Positions 1 through 5,648 of a stretch of 18,988 nucleotides of DNA are shown in pieces. The notes under the pieces are model-generated. The model was given only the letters and a program-made list of their open reading frames with translations. It had not been told where the DNA came from and did no database searches. This DNA is from CAMEON01 sp963609805 (GTDB taxonomy: Bacteria; Bacillota; Clostridia; Oscillospirales; CAG-272): positions 1 through 18,988 of the forward strand of contig CAVDLN010000025.1 in assembly GCA_963609805.1 (NCBI GenBank). The letters are read 5' to 3'. Position numbers and translations under genes: made by a program. Position 1 is the stretch's first letter. The number at the start of each line of letters is the position of its first letter.

Positions 1-147
1 CACTCCCTATCCCAGTGCGTGTGCGACATGATGCAATACAGCCTTTTCCGTTCGCTCATTTTCGGATACTCCTTTTTAGGCATCACTGCGCAATTGCTCC
101 ATCGGAATTACGCGGTGAAGCCTTTAGTCAAAAAAGCACACGGGTAA
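1..147 (+). CDS. 3' end of an unidentified, probably membrane-associated protein (partial)
   Basis: An open frame enters from the left edge in phase 1 and stops at TAA 145-147, leaving about 48 residues. It contains a mostly hydrophobic stretch (around YSLFRSLIFGYSFLGITA) followed by a basic end. The stop codon lies inside the hairpin of a terminator that also serves the convergent RiPP operon, an arrangement expected for two genes facing each other. No family is recognisable from so short a piece, and chance openness cannot be excluded because no start is visible. Confidence 0.4.
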   Translation, partial: HSLSQCVCDMMQYSLFRSLIFGYSFLGITAQLLHRNYAVKPLVKKAHG

Positions 148-163
148 GCCATGTGCCTTTTTT
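129..163 (-). terminator. Intrinsic terminator ending the RiPP operon, probably bidirectional
   Basis: On the minus strand a GCACA/TGTGC stem, extended inward by a GG/CC pair across a mismatch, is followed by a run of six T. It starts 2 nt after the peptidase stop codon (165-167). On the plus strand the same hairpin also ends in six T, so it can serve the convergent partial gene at the left edge. Confidence 0.75.
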
Positions 164-164
164 G

Positions 165-677
165 TTATTTCTGCGGATCTTTCCTGAATCCAAGCTTGTA
201 GGGAATGCGGTGCCAGTAGTAGTACCCCGACGCAGCCGCGGCATGCAGCGGACGCAATCCGTGCCACAGCCGACGGTAAAACCGATAGGAACGGGAATCG
301 GTGCTTATATCCCGTTCGGTACGGACAAAATGCGTCACCCGGCAGCATATCTGCTGCGGAAAAATCGTCTCCGTCCACGTCTGCGCGTCGCCGTTGAGAA
401 CTATCGTGCCGTCCTTACGGATTTTGTGTATCCGATGCAGGATATACGCACCGTCCATGCGGCGGGACAGAACAATGTCTCCCACACGGGGAACATAGTC
501 CGGCTCACGCACAAGGAAAACCGTTGAACGCCGATTAAGAAGAAACGGCACCATGCTGTTTCCCGTCACCAGCAGCGGCAGCTCCTCCCCGGGACGCAGG
601 GCGGCAATGCATGCCGCCAGTGCCTCGCGGTCAACCTGCAGGGAATGCCCTTCCCCGCCGACCAATGCCTCGCTCAT
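165..677 (-). CDS. S24/S26-type peptidase of the RiPP cluster
   Basis: A 170-aa protein with the signal-peptidase/LexA-like fold signature. The nucleophile motif GNSMVPF (Ser41) is followed by a GDIVLSRR strand, then YILHRI with His81 where classical type I signal peptidases have the Lys general base, and a LNGDAQ box (95-100). A His in this place is known from SipW/eukaryotic-type signal peptidases. I see no N-terminal membrane anchor, so the protein is probably cytosolic or associated with the exporter. The start ATG overlaps the stop of the HPr-kinase-like gene (ATGA), showing tight co-translation. Inferred role: leader removal or trimming of the modified peptide, because the cluster's exporter has no peptidase domain. 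The cleavage site is unknown. A non-peptidase role for the fold is possible. Confidence 0.8.
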   Translation of the reverse strand: MSEALVGGEGHSLQVDREALAACIAALRPGEELPLLVTGNSMVPFLLNRRSTVFLVREPDYVPRVGDIVLSRRMDGAYILHRIHKIRKDGTIVLNGDAQTWTETIFPQQICCRVTHFVRTERDISTDSRSYRFYRRLWHGLRPLHAAAASGYYYWHRIPYKLGFRKDPQK

Positions 678-1501
678 CCGGCCGTCTCCCCGAATACGGA
701 TCTGTACGTCAGATCGACCGCCTCCTCATCGGGGCGGCAGCTCAGCCGGAATACCGGAACCAGCGGCATCATGCCGCCGATTGCCTCCATGACACAGTCC
801 GTCAGGTGCGCATCCCACATAGGCAGGAAAATATGCGACACATACTGCGTCATTATCTCCGGCTCGGACAGCTGCCGGATGCTGTTCTCCGGCGCCTGAT
901 CCAAAACAACGATACCCCGCAGGGGCGTCGTGCGGTTCAGCTTATAGGGCGAAGAACCGCACCAGGGGCTTCCGTGCGCGGTGACGCCGTTCCCGTCGTC
1001 ATCCAGCGTCAGAAACACCTTGTCGCCGTTGATAATTTCCGCACCACGGAACTTTGCCCACAGGCGGGCCTGCGTAGTCTTCCCGATTCCGGATCTGCCG
1101 ACGAACATCACGCCGCCCCGCCCCGGCATCTCAATGAGGGACGCGTGAACAAACACGGTGTGCGCGCGCTCCGCCATATGCGAATACAGCGCCGCCAGAA
1201 TCAGCTCCAGGACGCCCTCATCGCGCGGATGAATCACAAGACCCGTGGAATTGGAGTAATCCTCGTCCGACACCATGAAGTGCCCGAGACAGGAGTGTAT
1301 ACCGAACACGTGTGCCACCGGGTGATCGGGTGTCACACTGCTGATATCAAACTGCGTGTACCCCTCTGTCAAAGTGACCCGGCACACATCGGGATCGTTT
1401 TTTCTTTCTGCGGGAGCCTCAAAACCGGAAAGCAGGCGGCAGAAACTGCCGCCTGCAATCCGAATGTTCTGCCCCGCAATTCTGAACATTTCTGCCATCA
1501 T
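674..1501 (-). CDS. HPr-kinase-like ATPase of the RiPP cluster (ScmC-like)
   Basis: A 275-aa protein with a P-loop GRSGIGKT (135-142) preceded by VHASLIE, and INGDK (157-161) and HGSPWCG (176-182) downstream. This is the layout of the HPr kinase/PEP carboxykinase-like proteins found in RiPP cassettes. Bacterial HPr kinase phosphorylates serine in HPr, and relatives in lasso-peptide clusters phosphorylate the peptide tail. Those are family facts; the substrate here is unknown. The gene lies 37 nt after the precursor stop and overlaps the peptidase gene by 4 nt. Its ribosome binding site is poor (no purine-rich AGGAGG before ATG 1501 or 1498), which fits lower expression than the precursor on the same transcript. 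It lacks the N-terminal domain arrangement of true HprK, so it is not the catabolite-repression kinase. Confidence 0.8.
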   Translation of the reverse strand: MMAEMFRIAGQNIRIAGGSFCRLLSGFEAPAERKNDPDVCRVTLTEGYTQFDISSVTPDHPVAHVFGIHSCLGHFMVSDEDYSNSTGLVIHPRDEGVLELILAALYSHMAERAHTVFVHASLIEMPGRGGVMFVGRSGIGKTTQARLWAKFRGAEIINGDKVFLTLDDDGNGVTAHGSPWCGSSPYKLNRTTPLRGIVVLDQAPENSIRQLSEPEIMTQYVSHIFLPMWDAHLTDCVMEAIGGMMPLVPVFRLSCRPDEEAVDLTYRSVFGETAG

Positions 1502-1538
1502 TACGGTTGAAGGACTATTCTGTTCTCGTCAAGACAAA

Positions 1539-1787
1539 TTAGCCTCTCGGAACAAGGCAACCGTCCAGCGCTTCCTTCTGGGCCTCGGCATCCGCACGGC
1601 CGAAGATCCAGGTCAGCAGGTCAGCTACATAAGTGTCGCCGGTGTAAACAAACTCAGACTCCATAAGCTTGCCATCGTTCACATTGTAGAAGTACGTACC
1701 GTTGAAGGTAACGCGAGCGGAAGAAGCGATGTTCTCAGAAACGTTCATCGAGAGAACAGCGGCCTTCGGTGCAACATAGACTTTCAT
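1539..1787 (-). CDS. Putative RiPP precursor peptide
   Basis: An 82-aa peptide starting at ATG 1787, where AAAGGAG (1796-1802) lies 8 nt upstream; a frame-consistent ATG at 1805 lacks such a site. The N-terminal part (MKVYVAPKAAVLSMNVSENI...) looks like a leader. The middle is rich in Asn, Tyr, Phe, Thr and Asp (FNGTYFYNVNDG, YTGDTY). The end is DGCLVPRG with the only cysteine at position 77. It sits between the radical SAM gene and the HPr-kinase-like gene, the usual place for a substrate. It has a consensus promoter and many U-ending codons (GTT, GCT, TCT, CGT) unlike its G+C-rich neighbours, as expected for a highly expressed small gene. The precursor role is inferred from context; the core and the modified residues are not known. 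Confidence 0.75.
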   Translation of the reverse strand: MKVYVAPKAAVLSMNVSENIASSARVTFNGTYFYNVNDGKLMESEFVYTGDTYVADLLTWIFGRADAEAQKEALDGCLVPRG

Positions 1788-1831
1788 AATAGAAACTCCT
1801 TTCATTGTGTTTCTTTGGCTCTGCAGCCTGT

Positions 1832-1860
1832 ATTATAAACCTTTTCTTTGCACTTGTCAA
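1832..1860 (-). promoter_or_regulatory. Consensus sigma-A promoter of the precursor gene
   Basis: On the minus strand, a perfect -35 TTGACA (1855-1860), a 17-nt spacer and a perfect -10 TATAAT (1832-1837). Predicted start of transcription is near 1825, giving a leader of about 38 nt before ATG 1787. It lies in the gap after the radical SAM stop, so the precursor, kinase-like and peptidase genes can be transcribed apart from the upstream enzymes. Confidence 0.85.
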
Positions 1861-1886
1861 TAGGCTTTTCCGAATTTTCGAAAAAA

Positions 1887-2996
1887 TTATTTTCTTACTC
1901 CGTCTTCCCCGTCGGCTGTGTCATCGGGCATCTCCGCCTGCTTTTTCAGGTATGCGGCGTGTATGCGGGCAGCCCGCCTGCATACGCACTCGGCGATTCC
2001 GTCCGCGCGGCCGCACTCCGAGGCCAGCTCGCCGGGGCAGGTCAGGCAGAATTCCGCATCCGGACAGCCGCTGCACTCCGCCGGCACCCGGACAGCATCG
2101 GATTTTTTCAGCAACTCCCTCCAGGCGGCGGGAATATCGTACGGCTCGGTCAGCTGCACGTAGTCATTTTCAAAGAATGCACACACCTGCAGGTGCCCGT
2201 GCCATGTCACAACGCCGCTGCAGCCGTAGGGGGAGCAGTTGTCGAAAGCTTTCTCTATCGGCTTGTGCTTATAGCCGGACAGCTTCTTCAGGCTCCAGTC
2301 CTCGATGCTGTCCTCCAGTCTCGCATCGCGCGGGTCGTTGTCCGTGACGCGCGCCGACGCATTGACGCCCGTCGTGATATCAAGAAATATCTTTTTTTCC
2401 TGCGCGTACGCCTGCAGCTTTGCAAGATCGGACTGATTCTGCTTTACCAGCGTGGATGTCACCTTCAGCGGAACTTTCGCCTCCCGCAAAAGGTCTATGG
2501 CATGGCTCACCTTGTCGAAGCCGTGCGGATCTCCGCACATGGCGGCATAGGTCTCGTTGTCGGCTCCGTACAGGGACAGTTTGACGCCGCGCGGCGGAAA
2601 TTTAACCAGATGCTCCACCGCACGCTCGTCCAGCAGTGCGCCGTTGGTAAACAGGGACGGGTAAATTCCCTGCCGGCAGACGCCCTCGTAAATTTCCCAG
2701 AAATCCGGGCGGATCAGCGGTTCTCCGCCGCTCATGTTGACGGCAAACAGTCCCATTTCGGCGAACTGGCGTGTAATTTCCAGCCACTGCGCCGCGCTCA
2801 GAGGCTTGCCGCGCTTTTCCATCTCCGGTTTGGTCAGATGCACGTAGCACATGGGGCAGTTGAAATTGCACAGGGGCGTCAGCTCCATCGTCAGGGAAAA
2901 CGGCGTGCGTGCCTCTCCGCACCACTTCCGCAGGGCAAGGAACTGCGCATAGAACGGACCGAGAAAGTCCTCTACCTTGTGTTCCTCGGCTATCAT
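1887..2996 (-). CDS. Radical SAM/SPASM RiPP maturase
   Basis: A 369-aa protein. The radical SAM cluster motif CNFNCPMC (Cys43, Cys47, Cys50) is followed by MSGGEP (88-93), the SAM-binding motif. The C-terminal part carries many cysteines (254, 259, 272, 308, 311, 317, 320, 328, 337, 339) including CSGCPDAEFCLTC, as in SPASM domains that hold auxiliary iron-sulfur clusters. Family members form thioether, C-C or related crosslinks in peptides, or change residue stereochemistry; which applies here cannot be read from the sequence. The start overlaps the stop of the PqqD-like gene (ATGA) and has GGAGG just upstream. The length is typical. The protein ends in a charged tail (DDTADGEDGVRK). Inferred substrate: the 82-aa peptide encoded directly downstream. 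Confidence 0.9.
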   Translation of the reverse strand: MIAEEHKVEDFLGPFYAQFLALRKWCGEARTPFSLTMELTPLCNFNCPMCYVHLTKPEMEKRGKPLSAAQWLEITRQFAEMGLFAVNMSGGEPLIRPDFWEIYEGVCRQGIYPSLFTNGALLDERAVEHLVKFPPRGVKLSLYGADNETYAAMCGDPHGFDKVSHAIDLLREAKVPLKVTSTLVKQNQSDLAKLQAYAQEKKIFLDITTGVNASARVTDNDPRDARLEDSIEDWSLKKLSGYKHKPIEKAFDNCSPYGCSGVVTWHGHLQVCAFFENDYVQLTEPYDIPAAWRELLKKSDAVRVPAECSGCPDAEFCLTCPGELASECGRADGIAECVCRRAARIHAAYLKKQAEMPDDTADGEDGVRK

Positions 2997-3268
2997 GCCT
3001 CCAGCACTCCCTGCTCGCGCAAGCTGTCCAGAAACGCCTGCGTATCCGTCGTTGCCTGCTCCTCGCCGACGTCATACTCGGCACGCAGTGCCGCAACAAG
3101 TCCTTCCAGCGTATCGGTGCCGGATTCCATGGCCTTCCAGAGCAGGTAGCCCGTCTCGGACAGCGAAACCATTCCCTTCAGCTCGGATGCGCGGGTGCCG
3201 AACGGCACAGCCATATACATGGGGCCGACCTTTCTCAGTACAAATCCGTCCTTCAGTTTGTAAGTCAT
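2993..3268 (-). CDS. PqqD-like peptide-recognition protein (RRE)
   Basis: A 91-aa protein with the PqqD pattern: an N-terminal strand region (KLKDGFVLRKVG, MYMAVPFG), then LSETGYLLWKAMESGT, LVAALRAEYDV and FLDSLREQGVLE. PqqD-type RiPP recognition elements bind the leader peptide and present it to the radical SAM enzyme. Ribosome binding site GGGAGG (3277-3282) is 8 nt from ATG 3268. It overlaps the radical SAM gene by 4 nt, so the two are made together. A 76-nt gap with a tandem repeat separates it from the exporter. Confidence 0.88.
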   Translation of the reverse strand: MTYKLKDGFVLRKVGPMYMAVPFGTRASELKGMVSLSETGYLLWKAMESGTDTLEGLVAALRAEYDVGEEQATTDTQAFLDSLREQGVLEA

Positions 3269-3290
3269 TTTCTTTTCCTCCCGTTACAGT

Positions 3291-3332
3291 TATGGTAAAT
3301 GTGTGTTTATCTACGGTAAATATGTGCTTATC
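3291..3332. repeat. Two adjacent 21-bp direct repeats upstream of the PqqD-like gene
   Basis: Units 3291-3311 and 3312-3332 follow each other without a gap and match at 18 of 21 positions. Both contain GGTAAAT, TGTG and TTATC in the same register. They lie in the gap between the exporter and the PqqD-like gene. The period of two helical turns would place two bound proteins on one face of the DNA. No third unit is present. Confidence 0.8.
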
Positions 3333-3344
3333 GCCGCGTGTCAA
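3317..3344 (-). promoter_or_regulatory. Possible internal promoter for the PqqD-like and radical SAM genes
   Basis: A perfect minus-strand -35 TTGACA (3339-3344) directly follows the exporter stop codon. The best -10 after 16 nt is TATTTA (3317-3322), which is weak. The 21-bp repeats cover the spacer, the -10 and the predicted start, as a regulator site would. A weak -10 is common where an activator is needed, but the -35 match could also be chance. Confidence 0.4.
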
Positions 3345-5090
3345 TCACTGCCGATAGGGTGTCGGGTCAAGCTCGGTGAAGCTCCCGTCCCCGTCCACCT
3401 GAATAATGTGGTCGGCATAAGCCAGCATGCTGGCGCGGTGCGTCGTAAGCAGGCAGATGCGGTGCGGATCGGTCTTCATGACCGCGTGCAGCACGCGGGA
3501 CTCGGTTTCCACGTCCAGCGCCGATGTCGCCTCATCCATAATCAAAATCGGTGCCTCCCGGAGCAGGGCGCGCGCAATGGCAAGTCTCTGCAGCTGACCC
3601 TCCGAAAGGTTCACGCCGCGCTCTCCCAGTACGGTATTCACGCCGTCCGGCTGCTTTGTGACAAAGTCCCACGCGTCCGCGGTCTCCAATGCCGCCCGTA
3701 CCTGCTCATCGGTGGCGTTCGGCGCAACCGCCAGAAGGTTATCCCGGATCGTGCCGGAGAACACACTGTTTCCCTGCGGCACATAGGCGCACAGGCGGCG
3801 CGTACTGTCCGTAATCGGCAGCTCGGCCGATCCGTCCGCCAGCCGGACTGTCAGGGAGCCGTCCTGCGGGCTGAGCAGTCCGAGCAACAGGCGCAGCATG
3901 GTGGTCTTTCCGCCGCCGGACGGGCCGACAAAGGCGAGTATCTCACCGGGCTTTGCCATAAAGTTGACGTGAGACATAACGGGTGTCTGGCTGTCCTCAT
4001 AGCGGAAGGACATATCGCGCGCCTCCACCACAAGCCCGGTTTCGCGGGTCCTCGCCAGCATTTTCTTGGCAGCCTTGGCATCCGCGTCCTTCTCCGCGGG
4101 CTTCTGCGTGACTTCCATGATGCGTCCCGCCGATGTGGCAACCGAAACGGCCGTCGGAACCATGGACGTCAGGGACGAGAAGGAAGTGGAAAGCGTTGAC
4201 GAAAGCGACAGAAACATGGTCATCTCGCCGTAGGTGATAACGTCCGTCCACAGGCGGTAGATAGCCCATCCGTAGCAGCCGTACCCTGCGATAAGTCCGA
4301 GAATTCCCACGGCGATGCCGACAAAAACCGACACCTTCGCATAGGAGAGCTGAATGGTCTTGTATTTATCAAGCAGCTCCTTCAGCAGCCGGCAGCGCTG
4401 CTTGGTCAGGTCAAATGCCTTCACAAGCTGTATATTCTGGAATGCCTCCTCGTTGAAGGAGAGAATCTCGCCGTTCACCTTGCGCGTCTGCTCATTGAAA
4501 CGGCGCATGATTTTCATCAGCGGCTTGGCAGACAGCACCAGAATTGGCGCGGACGCAAGGGCAAAAATCGCCATGGCCCAGTCGTAGTAAAGAATGATGG
4601 CGAACGCGCCGAAAAACTGCACCAGCTGTGTGATAAGCCCCGGCAGAAAGCTGATAACGCCGGAGACAACCCCGCTAACATCCCCCTCCAGACGGTTGAG
4701 AATTTCGCCCGAGTGGAAGTCGCGCAGCGCATCCCAGCGGGAAAGCATAATCTTTTCAAACACCTCATGCCGCACCTCGTTCATAACGCGGACGCGCACA
4801 AGAGCCGTAATCCATGTGGAAACGGAGCGGAAAGCCAGCTGTCCGAGCGCCAGTCCGATCATCATTGCCAGCGCCGATATGAGCTTGTCCCTGTCCTTGG
4901 CCGAATCGGTCACGGCATCAATCAGGTTTTTGGAAGCGACCGTCGTCATAAGTCCCATGATTACGGCAATCAGCCCGATGACGACAAAGGCCGTGACGCC
5001 CAGCCAGTACTTCTTTATATAATGAAACAGCCACATCCACTCCCGCAGGTGCTTGCGCAGTTTTCCTTTGTATTCCTTCAGTTTGCCCAT
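3345..5090 (-). CDS. ABC transporter, permease-ATPase fusion, RiPP exporter
   Basis: A 581-aa half transporter of normal length. The N-terminal part has about six membrane segments (first around 33-50, others near 75-95, 150-185 and 255-315). The ATPase domain has Walker A GPSGGGKTT (389-397), Q-loop YVPQG (437-441), signature LSEGQ (495-499), Walker B ILIMDE (515-520) and H-loop His551. It probably acts as a homodimer exporting the finished peptide. There is no N-terminal C39 peptidase domain, so leader cleavage must come from elsewhere; the S24/S26-type peptidase is the obvious candidate. The gene is first in the cluster, with a promoter at 5144-5172 and a weak ribosome binding site (GAGAG). 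Confidence 0.9.
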   Translation of the reverse strand: MGKLKEYKGKLRKHLREWMWLFHYIKKYWLGVTAFVVIGLIAVIMGLMTTVASKNLIDAVTDSAKDRDKLISALAMMIGLALGQLAFRSVSTWITALVRVRVMNEVRHEVFEKIMLSRWDALRDFHSGEILNRLEGDVSGVVSGVISFLPGLITQLVQFFGAFAIILYYDWAMAIFALASAPILVLSAKPLMKIMRRFNEQTRKVNGEILSFNEEAFQNIQLVKAFDLTKQRCRLLKELLDKYKTIQLSYAKVSVFVGIAVGILGLIAGYGCYGWAIYRLWTDVITYGEMTMFLSLSSTLSTSFSSLTSMVPTAVSVATSAGRIMEVTQKPAEKDADAKAAKKMLARTRETGLVVEARDMSFRYEDSQTPVMSHVNFMAKPGEILAFVGPSGGGKTTMLRLLLGLLSPQDGSLTVRLADGSAELPITDSTRRLCAYVPQGNSVFSGTIRDNLLAVAPNATDEQVRAALETADAWDFVTKQPDGVNTVLGERGVNLSEGQLQRLAIARALLREAPILIMDEATSALDVETESRVLHAVMKTDPHRICLLTTHRASMLAYADHIIQVDGDGSFTELDPTPYRQ

Positions 5091-5143
5091 TCGGTTTCTC
5101 TCATTTCTTCGTGCGGAAGCACAGACTCCGCATAATTGGGTTC

Positions 5144-5172
5144 ATTATAGCATATAAAGAGGCGGAAATCAA
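5144..5172 (-). promoter_or_regulatory. Promoter of the RiPP operon (exporter gene)
   Basis: On the minus strand, -35 TTGATT (5167-5172), a 17-nt spacer and a perfect -10 TATAAT (5144-5149); predicted start near 5137, about 47 nt before ATG 5090. The -35 lies inside an inverted repeat, GGAAAT (5164-5169) with ATTTCC (5192-5197), which also encloses an AGGC/GCCT pair. This could be an operator. Confidence 0.75.
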
Positions 5173-5237
5173 GGCTTTTTGCCTCTTCGGCATTTCCCTT
5201 TTGTAAACTTTTTTGGAATGTACGGGGATTTGCCCGT

Positions 5238-5277
5238 AAAAAAATTTGGAGGCCGCCGCAGAATCGCGGCGACCTCC
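5238..5277 (-). terminator. Strong intrinsic terminator of the candidate ncRNA
   Basis: Minus-strand stem of 12 pairs (5266-5277 with 5248-5259, one G-U pair) and a 6-nt loop, followed by AAA and seven T (5238-5244). It ends transcription before the promoter of the RiPP operon. Confidence 0.85.
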
Positions 5278-5474
5278 CAGCCGGCCTCGCTCACTCTTCC
5301 TGCCGGACCGCCCTTCACGCCGCCAATCGGCCGAAGGTATGTCACAGAGCCAATGGACATCCCGCGTACCGAACGGAACCGTTCCGAAACGAACCCGGCG
5401 CGGACGGGGAAGCTGAAGCCGTCTGTTGCAGCCGCAGTATCGATAAGAGCCATCTCAGATACCAACAAAACCGC
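5238..5474 (-). ncRNA. Candidate structured non-coding RNA of unknown class, about 237 nt
   Basis: A promoter with exact 17-nt spacing starts transcription near 5474, and a strong terminator ends it near 5238. The stretch has no credible protein gene: the open frames on both strands lack ribosome binding sites and recognisable content. Several short hairpins can be drawn (GACGG/CCGTC, ATGTC/GACAT, CCGGC/GCCGG). A motif of the form GGCTCT-N5-ATAC-N3-CGGC occurs twice, from about 5453 and 5353 downward. It does not show the conserved sequences I know for tmRNA, SRP RNA, RNase P or the common riboswitches. 6S RNA or a raiA-type RNA remain possible on length and host, but I cannot confirm either. 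Confidence 0.6.
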
Positions 5475-5480
5475 ATTGTG

Positions 5481-5509
5481 ATTATATCACAAAACAATCC
5501 TTCCGTCAA
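5481..5509 (-). promoter_or_regulatory. Strong promoter of the candidate ncRNA
   Basis: On the minus strand, -35 TTGACG (5504-5509), a 17-nt spacer and a perfect -10 TATAAT (5481-5486). The -10 is embedded in the palindrome TGTGATATAATCACA. Predicted start is a G at about 5474. Confidence 0.8.
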
Positions 5510-5572
5510 GCGGCAAACGCCCGTTTCTGCAGACAATATTTTTCGCCGAAGGTATAAATTTCGCGCAAACAG

Positions 5573-5601
5573 GTGACATGCGGCGGAATGTGTGGTATAA
5601 T
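5573..5601 (+). promoter_or_regulatory. Promoter of the MurE-like operon
   Basis: -35 GTGACA (5573-5578), a 17-nt spacer and a perfect -10 TATAAT (5596-5601). The predicted start is near 5608, about 41 nt before the chosen ATG 5649. It is divergent from the ncRNA promoter about 65 nt away. Confidence 0.75.
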
Positions 5602-5648
5602 GCACGGGAAAACCGTACTGCCGTCGGATCGGGAAGGAGATGGTGCCG

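Noticed and set aside
1539..1787. Sactipeptide or ranthipeptide with several thioether bridges
   Set aside because: The candidate precursor has only one Cys.
1848..3149. Plus-strand open frame of 433 codons
   Set aside because: Antisense to the radical SAM gene and its PqqD-like partner; not a real gene.
129..5172. Lasso-peptide cluster
   Set aside because: The HPr-kinase-like and PqqD-like proteins are shared with some lasso clusters, but there is no asparagine-synthetase-like cyclase and no transglutaminase-like protease.
5238..5474. T-box leader
   Set aside because: The region before the terminator resembles T-box sequence only loosely (no AGGGTGGNACCGCG), and the transcript ends before another promoter instead of leading a synthetase gene.
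5342..5476. Short minus-strand ORF starting with ATG at 5476, about 44 codons (MRFCWYLRW...)
   Set aside because: The ATG overlaps the predicted transcription start and has no ribosome binding site; leaderless translation is possible but unsupported.
5169..5481. Open frames of about 100 codons on both strands across the ncRNA region
   Set aside because: They have no ribosome binding site; the minus-strand one needs a TTG start, and neither gives a recognisable protein. A promoter and terminator explain the stretch better as an RNA.
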